In this document: piece after piece, positions 1 to 6,259 of the stretch
Layout: each line of letters begins with the position of its first letter
Position numbering within the stretch: position 1 is the first letter of the stretch
DNA from: Rikenellaceae bacterium
Lineage (GTDB): Bacteria > Bacteroidota > Bacteroidia > Bacteroidales > Rikenellaceae
Direction: 5' to 3'
Assembly: GCA_020859875.1 (NCBI GenBank)
Contig: JAJBVJ010000005.1
Location: forward strand, 1 to 10,727
DNA length: 10,727 nucleotides
Notes under the pieces: generated by a model
Told to the model about the DNA's origin: nothing
Database searches by the model: none
Seen by the model: the letters and a program-made list of their open reading frames with translations, nothing else
Translations under genes and position numbers: made by a program

Positions 1-161
1 TATTTACGTTTTATATAATTATTCCGTATCGGTTCGCTCCAAAGGATTATAACAACCCGCATATTATCGTATACAAAGCCGGAACTACTGTCCGAACGAC
101 ATTAAACTCCATTATACCCGATAATTAACATTTACGCTAATCTTATTTTATTATTTTACAG

Positions 162-1235
162 ATGAAAAGAATCCTATTTGGGAGCTTTTTAGCTCTCGCG
201 GCTTTGGCTGCATCGTGCAGCAATAACGACGAGACACCTGACCCGGGGAAAGAAGCCACCCTTACGATCTCTCTGGCCGGCAGGACGACCCGCGCCGTTA
301 TCGACGAAAACGACCAGTCGGCCGTCGAAGACCTCACGGAGAAAGAGAACATCGTCAACAATTTCACCGCCTATGTCTTTAATGCGAATACGGGCCGCCT
401 CGAAGCGAAGGGAAGCCCTGCAGGCAATGCCCTCTCGGTAACCATACCCGACCTTAACACCGCAACCCCCAAAAGGGTGGTGGTCATTGCAAATACCGCC
501 ATCGATATATCGGTCGGCGGCAATTACAGCGAGCTGCGTTCGGCCGTTAACTTTATCGACCTCGACACACAGGAGTTCGGTAAGGTGGACAGCGGCGAAG
601 GGATGGCTATGTACGGGGAGAAAACCGTCTCGCTCGCAGAGGGTACAAACCGGGAGACCGTCTATATCGACCGTCTTGCCGCAAAAGTTAAGGTTTCGAG
701 AGTGACCGTGGCACCCGATCCCGATCTGGGTTTCTCTGCGGAAGACCTGCAGAATTTTAGGCTGACAGGGGTTACAATGCAGAAAGTGGTGGGTAACGCC
801 GGGTTTATGGGTGACAACGACGGGGTTCTCTACGGAGGTATCACCGGCGGCGACAATGCATCCACCGTCCAAAGGAGTTACCTTACGGACGAATTCGATG
901 CCGCCTTACAGTCTTTTACCGACGGACAGACCCGCACCTACAACAACTTCTTCTACGTGCTGCCCAACGACGGTGTAGCCGCCGACGGTAAAGAGCACCA
1001 CACCATGCTTACCCTTATCGGAGAGTACTACGGCGATGTGGTTTATTTCCCCGTCGAAGTAAAGGACGAAGACCGGATGCTCGTTAAAATGAACACCTCC
1101 TATACCCTCGAATTCAGGATCAAAGACCTGGGAGGTTCTCCGGGCCCGGAAATTCCCAAAGGTGAGGCCGAACTCGAAGTGGACGTGATAGTAAACGACT
1201 GGTACACCGCGCCCACCCAGGTAGTGGAATGGTAA
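162..1235 (+). CDS. FimA/Mfa1-like stalk fimbrillin (type V pilus subunit), lipoprotein precursor
   Basis: Predicted structural subunit of a type V fimbria on the cell surface. The 357-residue product starts with a lipoprotein signal peptide (n-region MKR, hydrophobic core, lipobox ending at Cys19). After a short linker comes a fimbrillin N-terminal strand (about residues 32-46, ATLTISLAGRTTRAV). A basic site, TTR44-A45, lies where FimA and Mfa1 precursors of Porphyromonas are cut by an Arg-specific protease before strand-exchange assembly. Next are the fimbrillin-typical stretches IVNNFTAYVFNANTG and KRVVVIANTA (about 64-115) and the mid-protein MYGEKTVSL and RLAAKVKVSRV motifs. The C-terminus (VDVIVNDWYTAPTQVVEW) resembles the donor-strand end of stalk pilins. 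The ATG at 162 is chosen because the signal peptide follows at once; no Shine-Dalgarno is seen, as is usual in Bacteroidetes. It is the first gene of the pilus locus, 135 bases before the anchor gene. The family assignment rests on motif recognition; calling it the stalk rather than an accessory subunit is inferred from gene order and length. Confidence 0.85.
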   Translation: MKRILFGSFLALAALAASCSNNDETPDPGKEATLTISLAGRTTRAVIDENDQSAVEDLTEKENIVNNFTAYVFNANTGRLEAKGSPAGNALSVTIPDLNTATPKRVVVIANTAIDISVGGNYSELRSAVNFIDLDTQEFGKVDSGEGMAMYGEKTVSLAEGTNRETVYIDRLAAKVKVSRVTVAPDPDLGFSAEDLQNFRLTGVTMQKVVGNAGFMGDNDGVLYGGITGGDNASTVQRSYLTDEFDAALQSFTDGQTRTYNNFFYVLPNDGVAADGKEHHTMLTLIGEYYGDVVYFPVEVKDEDRMLVKMNTSYTLEFRIKDLGGSPGPEIPKGEAELEVDVIVNDWYTAPTQVVEW

Positions 1236-1292
1236 TGCCGGCGGCATATCACCCCAGCCTTATCTTTTTATGAAATAGAAGAACCGGCCGTG

Positions 1293-1328
1293 GCGGAACC
1301 CGTGGATTCATTTCCGCAGGGTTGCCGC
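1293..1328 (+). promoter_or_regulatory. Intercistronic bulged hairpin between stalk and anchor genes
   Basis: The RNA can fold into a 14-bp stem with two single-base bulges. The outer arm 1293-1296 pairs with 1325-1328 and 1297-1301 pairs with 1319-1323, with G1324 bulged. The inner arm 1302-1306 pairs with 1313-1317 (one G-U), with A1318 bulged, closing on a 6-base loop at 1307-1312. Only three T residues follow, so it is not a classical intrinsic terminator. A smaller 5-bp hairpin (1235-1239 with 1243-1247) overlaps the end of the stalk stop codon just upstream. The position after the stalk gene suits a partial terminator, or an mRNA-stabilising 3' end that keeps the stalk transcript more abundant. 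That function is inferred; the base pairing is read directly. Confidence 0.45.
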
Positions 1329-1370
1329 TTTCGGGCCTGAGAAACACCCCTAATAAACGGTATTATCTAT

Positions 1371-2315
1371 ATGTACGAGCGGCTAATTTCAACCGGCAGA
1401 TATATTTGCCGGGCGTTAATCCCGATTCTGGCATCCGTTACCGCATTCTCCTGTATCAGGGACGACCGCGATGTATGTTATGATCGGGAGGAGGAGGAGC
1501 TGCTCCTTTACGTAAAGATCGTAGACGTGGAAACCGGTCGGGATATAACCGGATCCGGCGGGATCGAAGAGGTTATACTCGCTCTTTTTGATGCCGGGGG
1601 TAGGTTTATCACAACGTATATATTGGACGGGGCGCAAATTTCCGCACGCCGTCCGATAGTCTTCGCGGACTTTGAAGTGGAAGGTGTGCAGGTCTCCGCA
1701 TGGGGAGACATTGGCGGGGATATTGTGCGCAACGACCCGCATGGACACGAACTCGGCCATGATTTTATGACGCTGGCCGTCGACGGCGACGGATATTCGG
1801 GTTCGCCGTCCGACTTTTTCTTCGGTTTTAGGACTTTATCGACCCCGACCCGTGCGGTCGGGCGGGACGAAGTGGTACTTACCCAGAAGAACTCCAAATT
1901 GCACGTCACCGCAAGGGGATTGGAAGATTACAACGAGGAAAAATATTACTTCGTTATCGATTCCCCGGCTAACGGTTACGGCTTTTCCGGAGTTCCAAAC
2001 GGTGAGCCGTGCCGCGTACGGCAAACGGGGAAGTTCGAAAGCGGGCAGTTGGTATCGCCCGAGCCGTACCTTATGATTCACTCTGCCGGCATGCAGAGCA
2101 GCGGCCCCGACGACGGGGTCGTAGTCAACCTGTTCCGGACTTCGGGCGATGGGGATGTGTTGCTGGCCAGCGCTTCCCGGGACAGGGATGGTAATATGAT
2201 AGAATTACACCCGGGCATGACCACAAATGTCCTTATAGAACTTGGCGGTGGTGGCATCGAAATGTATATCGAGATCACCGGCTGGAGGCAGGTCTACCAA
2301 TGGCCTCTCTGGTAA
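1371..2315 (+). CDS. FimB/Mfa2-like fimbrial anchor lipoprotein
   Basis: Predicted pilus anchor that stays lipidated in the outer membrane, terminates the growing fimbria and fixes it to the cell. The product has 314 residues. It starts with a basic n-region and hydrophobic core, and a lipobox gives Cys28 in the context TAFSCIRDDRDVC. That Cys-x-x-Asp-Asp followed by a second Cys (Cys36) is typical of FimB/Mfa2 anchors. Further family-like stretches are a first β-sandwich strand ELLLYVKIVD, EEVILALFDAGGRFITTYIL, VSAWGDIGG, a mid-protein SKLHVTARGLED, and the C-terminal IEMYIEITGWRQVYQWPLW, where the anchor family ends with an I-x-GW strand. Unlike the stalk and tip proteins, there is no obvious Arg-cleavage site next to a first strand, which fits a subunit that is not processed. 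The next gene starts 45 bases downstream, so the two are probably cotranscribed. The ATG is set by the signal peptide. Residues 8-14 (TGRYICR) recur in the next protein. Confidence 0.83.
   Translation: MYERLISTGRYICRALIPILASVTAFSCIRDDRDVCYDREEEELLLYVKIVDVETGRDITGSGGIEEVILALFDAGGRFITTYILDGAQISARRPIVFADFEVEGVQVSAWGDIGGDIVRNDPHGHELGHDFMTLAVDGDGYSGSPSDFFFGFRTLSTPTRAVGRDEVVLTQKNSKLHVTARGLEDYNEEKYYFVIDSPANGYGFSGVPNGEPCRVRQTGKFESGQLVSPEPYLMIHSAGMQSSGPDDGVVVNLFRTSGDGDVLLASASRDRDGNMIELHPGMTTNVLIELGGGGIEMYIEITGWRQVYQWPLW
1391..1413 (+). repeat. GC-clamped inverted repeat in the anchor signal-peptide coding region (copy 1)
   Basis: CCGGCA (1393-1398) and TGCCGG (1407-1412) form a 6-bp stem around an 8-base AT-rich loop, starting about 20 bases after the anchor start codon. 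The 11-mer ATATTTGCCGG (1402-1412) occurs again in the next gene at 2383-2393, also in an inverted repeat inside the signal-peptide codons. It encodes part of the shared motif TGRxICR. It could be a translation-modulating hairpin, or simply a result of the shared peptide and codon choice. Confidence 0.4.
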
Positions 2316-2360
2316 CCTGTTTCACCTCGACCCGATTATTATATATTATTTATACTCGTT

Positions 2361-4640
2361 ATGGCTTTTACTACTGGCCGGAATATTTGCCGGCTCGGCA
2401 ATATTATCATACTTGCACTGCTCTTCCTTACCGCCGCTTCCTGCACGAAGGACCAGGCGGGCGGTGGCGGCATGGATACGGACGAGGCGGTAGTCCGCCT
2501 TACCATACGGACACCGGGGGTAACCGCCCCGCGGGGCGGTATGACCCGTACGGGGGTCGATCAGTACGGGATCGGGAATATCAAGGTTGTAGTCCTGGAG
2601 CAGAAGAGCGGTGGCAGTTACCTTTACAAATATATGGTCGACGGGCAGAATGTTCAGCCGGGGGAGAATAATAAAACCACTTTTTATGCACTGTTGAAAG
2701 CCTCGGCGGTACCGATAAAGCTCCTTATATTCGCCAACTACGGGGAGGCCTTCGAGGCATATTCACCCGCGGCAGGGGAAACCGAGGAGAGTATCCGCTC
2801 GGCAGTGGTAGCGGCCTTCGACCCGGAGGCGAATTTCATCCCGATGTACAGCGAGATATCCCTTCCGGGCCTCGATACGGGCAGGAGCAGCACACTGTCG
2901 GCAACCATGCTGAGGGCTTGGGCCCGTGTCGATGTATCGGCACGGCTCGATCCTGCCTTGTCAAAGGATTTCAGGATTTCGGAATTGTATGTATACCGCG
3001 GCCGAAATTCCGTTCAGGCCGCACCGGATGCCTCGGCGCTCAGCCCGTCGGCAACCCCGAGGGTCGATGCCCCATCGGTTCCGGCCGGAGCCGATACTCT
3101 GGAAAAATACGGCATACATACATTCGACCCGGTGAATGCTCAGGGGCTCTGTTTAGCCGAGTGCGACCCCGTTTTCGATGAAGCGCAAAAGCTGAAGGGG
3201 ACAGCCTGTATAGTGGTCGGGGGTTATTACGACCTCGATACCGAACCTTCCTACTACCGGATAGATTTCGATTCCGGCCAGCCGGGACATCCCTACGGGC
3301 AGGTGCTGCGCAATTACAGGTACTCTTTCCTGGTCACTAAAGTCACGGGCAGGGGGTGGGACGACCCCGACGATGCGGCGAACAACCGCTCGACGACTAT
3401 CGTCACGGAGATTCAGATGTGGGAGGATTTTACCACCGAAATGATCGCGAACGGCGATAATTACCTGGGAATATCGTCACGTGCACTTTACCTTCCGTAT
3501 AAAAAGGATGCGGAAAAAGAGCTCCACGTCCAGGCGTCCGTGCCCTACACCGTAAATTTCGAGAACTCACCCTCGGAGGTTATCGGTCTGGGCGATACCG
3601 GGAGCCTGCGCGACGACCACTTCGAGGTGCGGATCGTAAATTATCCCGGGGACGAGGACGATGTGTCGCATATCATAATTACAACCCTGGACGATAATCT
3701 GACACCCGATAATTTTGAATCGCGGCTGGTCGTCCGGTATGCTTCGTGGACCTTTGATATTGCCGTTACGCAGTACCATTTCAAGGAATTCGTCAGCCGG
3801 TCGATAAGGGTGCTGTCAGTCCATGCGGGGTCATCCGGTAACCTGGGCGGCATGACAACCGTCGGTGACGGGGCATCGATGCGCAGGGTTTTGTCGAACG
3901 CCAATAATTTTTCCGTTTCGGGAACTGTCGATTTCTTCTCCGGCTTCGATTTCACCGTTTCTCCCGGGATGGACTATTTCCGCTATGCCGACGGGTCGAA
4001 CTCCTACACCCATCAGGTACGCTCGTGGCTGTTCGCATGCGATGTACTCTACCTTGCAAATGATAATTATATATCGGAATATTCAGCCCGGATAATTATG
4101 GAGTGGCTCGAGGCGAGTCCATCGCGGGTGCTCATTATGGGCGGCGACGGCGACCAGACCTCGCCCACGCTGATCCGCCAGGATATGAACGGCCCATTTT
4201 CGGGAGATGTGGACTGGTGGTATAACCGGATAGCCGCAAGCTCCTATAAATTGGATTACATAAATGACTCGGGAGGATTTTATTCAGTCCCCATAAACTC
4301 GGCCAACAGTGAATTTTTCACCGGCGGGCCCTTTCCCACGGGCGGGAATGCTATAAATTTCAAGGTGGCCGACAATTATTTCGGATACGCGAAATCCTAC
4401 ACCGACGACATTATACCCCTGATAACCCACTCGAATCTTGCGGGGTCGATGGTGGTCGGGGTAGACAAAGGCCGAAGGGTCGTATATCACGGCGATGCAA
4501 GCCTTTGGCAGACGGCACAAATGAGTTCGACGGCCGAATACTCGGGAACCGTCAGCACGGATGTAGACAGATTTTGGGCGAACCTGTGGGCATGGGTGGC
4601 CTACCAGGTTATTTGGGCAGACCAGCAGGCCGCATATTAA
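2361..4640 (+). CDS. Large multi-domain fimbrillin lipoprotein (tip/accessory type) with BACON-like and Rossmann/GATase-like C-terminal domains
   Basis: A 759-residue surface lipoprotein, probably the tip or accessory subunit of the same type V pilus. The signal peptide ends at Cys28 (lipobox TAAS-C). Residues about 43-130 are fimbrillin-like: VVRLTIRTPG, candidate Arg-processing sites R58 and R63, IGNIKVVVLE and IKLLIFANY. Residues 158-215 carry FIPMYSEISL, ATMLRAWARVDV and ISELYVYRGRNS. Residues 283-356 carry CIVVGGYYD, SYYRIDFD, QVLRNYRYSFLVTKVTGRG and IQMWED, a pattern I know from long Bacteroidetes fimbrial tip proteins. Residues about 368-473 look like a BACON/Ig-like β-module (LGISSRALYLPY to FDIAVTQYH). 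Residues 478-759 form a separate α/β domain: strand IRVLSVHAG, CDVLYLAND, helix ARIIMEWLE, strand RVLIMGGDGD, then RRVVYHGDASLW and DRFWANLWAWVAYQV. This resembles GATase-like/GIFT folds ending in a GD motif plus an N-x-x-x-W helix, with no evident nucleophile Cys. The ATG at 2361 fits the signal peptide. Pilus membership is fairly secure; tip position and CTD role are inferred. Confidence 0.72.
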   Translation: MAFTTGRNICRLGNIIILALLFLTAASCTKDQAGGGGMDTDEAVVRLTIRTPGVTAPRGGMTRTGVDQYGIGNIKVVVLEQKSGGSYLYKYMVDGQNVQPGENNKTTFYALLKASAVPIKLLIFANYGEAFEAYSPAAGETEESIRSAVVAAFDPEANFIPMYSEISLPGLDTGRSSTLSATMLRAWARVDVSARLDPALSKDFRISELYVYRGRNSVQAAPDASALSPSATPRVDAPSVPAGADTLEKYGIHTFDPVNAQGLCLAECDPVFDEAQKLKGTACIVVGGYYDLDTEPSYYRIDFDSGQPGHPYGQVLRNYRYSFLVTKVTGRGWDDPDDAANNRSTTIVTEIQMWEDFTTEMIANGDNYLGISSRALYLPYKKDAEKELHVQASVPYTVNFENSPSEVIGLGDTGSLRDDHFEVRIVNYPGDEDDVSHIIITTLDDNLTPDNFESRLVVRYASWTFDIAVTQYHFKEFVSRSIRVLSVHAGSSGNLGGMTTVGDGASMRRVLSNANNFSVSGTVDFFSGFDFTVSPGMDYFRYADGSNSYTHQVRSWLFACDVLYLANDNYISEYSARIIMEWLEASPSRVLIMGGDGDQTSPTLIRQDMNGPFSGDVDWWYNRIAASSYKLDYINDSGGFYSVPINSANSEFFTGGPFPTGGNAINFKVADNYFGYAKSYTDDIIPLITHSNLAGSMVVGVDKGRRVVYHGDASLWQTAQMSSTAEYSGTVSTDVDRFWANLWAWVAYQVIWADQQAAY
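2376..2394 (+). repeat. GC-clamped inverted repeat in the tip-gene signal-peptide coding region (copy 2)
   Basis: GCCGG (2377-2381) and CCGGC (2390-2394) form a 5-bp GC stem around an 8-base loop. It shares the 11-mer ATATTTGCCGG with the copy in the anchor gene. It codes for part of TGRNICR, the counterpart of TGRYICR in the anchor. As in copy 1, it lies within the first 12 codons, where structure can affect translation initiation. Function is unproven. Confidence 0.4.
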
Positions 4641-4655
4641 CCCGGCCCGGCCGGG
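4641..4655 (+). terminator. Short GC hairpin directly after the tip-gene stop codon
   Basis: CCCGGC (4641-4646) and GCCGGG (4650-4655) form a 6-bp all-GC stem with a 3-base loop, beginning at the base after the stop codon. No T-tract follows, so it would be a weak or Rho-assisted terminator, or a 3' stabiliser of the pilus mRNA. A separate AT-only inverted repeat (4675-4681 with 4688-4694) follows, just upstream of the tRNA promoter. Confidence 0.3.
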
Positions 4656-4692
4656 ACATACCGATCGAAGCGCCAAATTTTGCCCGAAAAAT

Positions 4693-4723
4693 TTTGAACA
4701 TTTTAAAAAATGCAATAAATTTG
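4693..4723 (+). promoter_or_regulatory. Bacteroidetes-type (sigma-ABfr) promoter for tRNA-Gln
   Basis: A -33 element TTTG (4693-4696) lies 19 bases before TAAATTTG (4716-4723), a full match to the Bacteroidetes -7 consensus TAnnTTTG. The expected start is near 4730, about 15 bases before the mature tRNA. The sequence around and upstream of the -33 element is AT-rich (AAATTTT at 4675-4681, AAAATTT at 4688-4694) and could act as an UP-like element. It gives the tRNA its own promoter, independent of the pilus genes. Confidence 0.75.
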
Positions 4724-4744
4724 CAGGAGATTTAATATCTGTAT

Positions 4745-4815
4745 TGAGCTATGGTGTAATGGTAACACTGCAGATTCTGGATCTGCCTTTCTTGGTTCGA
4801 ATCCAGGTAGCTCAA
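4745..4815 (+). tRNA. tRNA-Gln (anticodon CTG)
   Basis: A complete 71-base cloverleaf can be folded. Acceptor TGAGCTA (4745-4751) pairs with TAGCTCA (4808-4814), with discriminator A4815. The D-stem GTGT pairs with ACAC (4754-4757, 4765-4768). The anticodon stem GCAGA pairs with TCTGC (4770-4774, 4782-4786), with loop TTCTGGA and anticodon CTG at 4777-4779. The variable loop has 4 bases. The T-stem CTTGG pairs with CCAGG with one G-U, and its loop is TTCGAAT. The anticodon reads CAG, so it is glutamine. The U1-A72 first pair is usual for bacterial tRNA-Gln. CCA is not encoded (CAA follows), so it must be added after transcription. No second tRNA lies next to it. Confidence 0.95.
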
Positions 4816-4850
4816 CAACAAGGGCCGCATTCTGCGGCCCTTGTTGTTGA
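4812..4850. terminator. 18-bp perfect hairpin between tRNA-Gln and radA, probable bidirectional terminator
   Basis: Bases 4812-4829 pair without a mismatch with 4833-4850, closing on a 3-base loop TTC. The core GGGCCGCA/TGCGGCCC is followed by TTGTTGTTGA and ATTT on the + strand. The hairpin lies between two convergent units, the tRNA on + and radA on - (stop codon 16 bases away), so it can end transcription from both sides. The T-rich 3' arm partly replaces a U-tract. Its 5' arm includes the last three acceptor bases and the discriminator of the tRNA (4812-4815). Confidence 0.65.
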
Positions 4851-4865
4851 TATTTCCCGGTAGGC

Positions 4866-6248
4866 TTACTCCTTGTCCACAGCCCCGAATATAGCTTTAG
4901 GCAGCTCCTCTATCCGGTTTATATATGTTATCTCGATTCCTTTTGGCGGCTTGGGCATCGCTTTACGCAGATAGCCCGAGACGATTATCCGACCGAACCC
5001 CAGCCGTGCCGCCTCAGAAATGCGATGTTCGCTCCGCGGCGCCGGGCGTATCTCGCCCGACAGGCCTATCTCCCCCGCACAACATACCCCGTCCGCTATC
5101 GGACGGTCGAAATAGGAGGAAACGATTGCGGCCACTACGGCAAGATCCAAGCCTGTGTCCGAAATTTTGAAACCGCCCGTGAAATTTAGGAATACGTCTT
5201 TGGCGTACATTTTCATCCCTACACGTTTTTCCAGTACCGCGATCATCATCCCGAGCCTTTTCAGGTCGTAGCCGGTAGAGGAGCGCTGGGCCGTCCCGTA
5301 TGCCGCATTGCAGACCAGTGCCTGTGTTTCGATCAGGTAAGAGCGGAGCCCGTCGGCCGCCGCACCAACGGCGATGCCGCTCAGCGGCTGGTCGTAGTGG
5401 GTGAGAAGTATCTCCGAAGGGTTGTCCACACTCCGCAGGCCGCCGCTTCCCATCTCGAAAACACCTATCTCGTAGGTGGCTCCGAAGCGGTTTTTGTTCC
5501 CGCGCAGGATACGGTATATATTGTTGTTGTCCCCCTCGAACTGGAGGACAACATCCACGATGTGTTCGAGTATTTTCGGCCCGGCAATGGCACCCTCCTT
5601 TGTGATATGCCCGATAATTATTACGGAAATTCCGCTCGTCTTTGCATATTTGAGCAGGGTTGCCGCGCACTCCCTCACCTGGGAAACGCTTCCCGGCGTG
5701 GAATCCAGCATGTCGGAATAGATTGTCTGGATGGAGTCGATTATAACAAGATCCGGCTGAATGGCATTAATCTGGTCAAGGATACTCTCCAGCCTGGTTT
5801 CGCAGTAGAGCAGGCAATCTTCGTTGCCGATCCCGATACGGTCGGCCCGCATCTTTATCTGCTCGGCAGACTCCTCACCCGACACATAAAGAGTTTTGAG
5901 CCCGTTAGGTGAAAGGGCTATTTGCAGGCTGAGGGTCGATTTGCCGATCCCCGGTTCGCCCCCGAGCAGGATGAGCGAACCGCCGACCATGCCGCCACCG
6001 AGCACGCGGTTGACCTCCCCGTTGCCAAGGTCGATCCTGCTCCGCTCTTGCCGCTGAATTTCACTTACCGGAACCGGAAGAGCGGCCCCCGCTTTCGGCT
6101 TGAATGAGGTCGACGGTGAGGATGATCCCCGCTGGATTATCTCCTCGGTAAAAGTATTCCATTGTCCGCAGGCGGGACACCGTCCCAGCCATTTGGGCGA
6201 CTCGTTCCCGCATTCGCGGCAGAAAAAGGCTTTTTTTACCTTCGCCAT
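4866..6248 (-). CDS. radA: DNA repair protein RadA
   Basis: RadA is a RecA-like ATPase that helps process recombination intermediates (branch migration, D-loop extension) in the cytoplasm. The 460-residue product has normal RadA length. It has an N-terminal C4 zinc finger (Cys10, Cys13, Cys24, Cys27; CRECG...CPACGQW), Walker A GGEPGIGKST at 96-105, Walker B LVIID at 167-171, the RadA signature KNRFG at 252-256, and a Lon-protease-like C-terminal domain (about 285-455, including FLNFTGGFKISDTGLDLAV). The start at 6248 (MAKVKKAFFC) is chosen because the zinc finger follows at once. The frame stays open a further 95 codons upstream, but that stretch overlaps the aldolase gene and has no RadA-like sequence. 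It starts 11 bases after the threonine aldolase gene, so it is probably cotranscribed as the last gene of the unit, and ends at the hairpin shared with tRNA-Gln. All key residues are present. Confidence 0.97.
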   Translation of the reverse strand: MAKVKKAFFCRECGNESPKWLGRCPACGQWNTFTEEIIQRGSSSPSTSFKPKAGAALPVPVSEIQRQERSRIDLGNGEVNRVLGGGMVGGSLILLGGEPGIGKSTLSLQIALSPNGLKTLYVSGEESAEQIKMRADRIGIGNEDCLLYCETRLESILDQINAIQPDLVIIDSIQTIYSDMLDSTPGSVSQVRECAATLLKYAKTSGISVIIIGHITKEGAIAGPKILEHIVDVVLQFEGDNNNIYRILRGNKNRFGATYEIGVFEMGSGGLRSVDNPSEILLTHYDQPLSGIAVGAAADGLRSYLIETQALVCNAAYGTAQRSSTGYDLKRLGMMIAVLEKRVGMKMYAKDVFLNFTGGFKISDTGLDLAVVAAIVSSYFDRPIADGVCCAGEIGLSGEIRPAPRSEHRISEAARLGFGRIIVSGYLRKAMPKPPKGIEITYINRIEELPKAIFGAVDKE

Positions 6249-6259
6249 ACTTGCCGGTT

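Noticed and set aside
16..127. 7-base inverted repeat (16-22 and 121-127) as a possible invertible promoter
   Set aside because: The repeat is short, AT-only and nearly self-palindromic, so it is expected by chance in an AT-rich leader; no invertase gene is visible.
189..872. Long - strand reading frame opposite the stalk gene
   Set aside because: Its composition is rich in Cys and His without any domain pattern, and it lies fully inside the fimbrillin gene.
4745..4865. Integration site of a mobile island at the tRNA
   Set aside because: I found no integrase and no second copy of the tRNA 3' end in the window, and the pilus genes lie on the 5' side of the tRNA.
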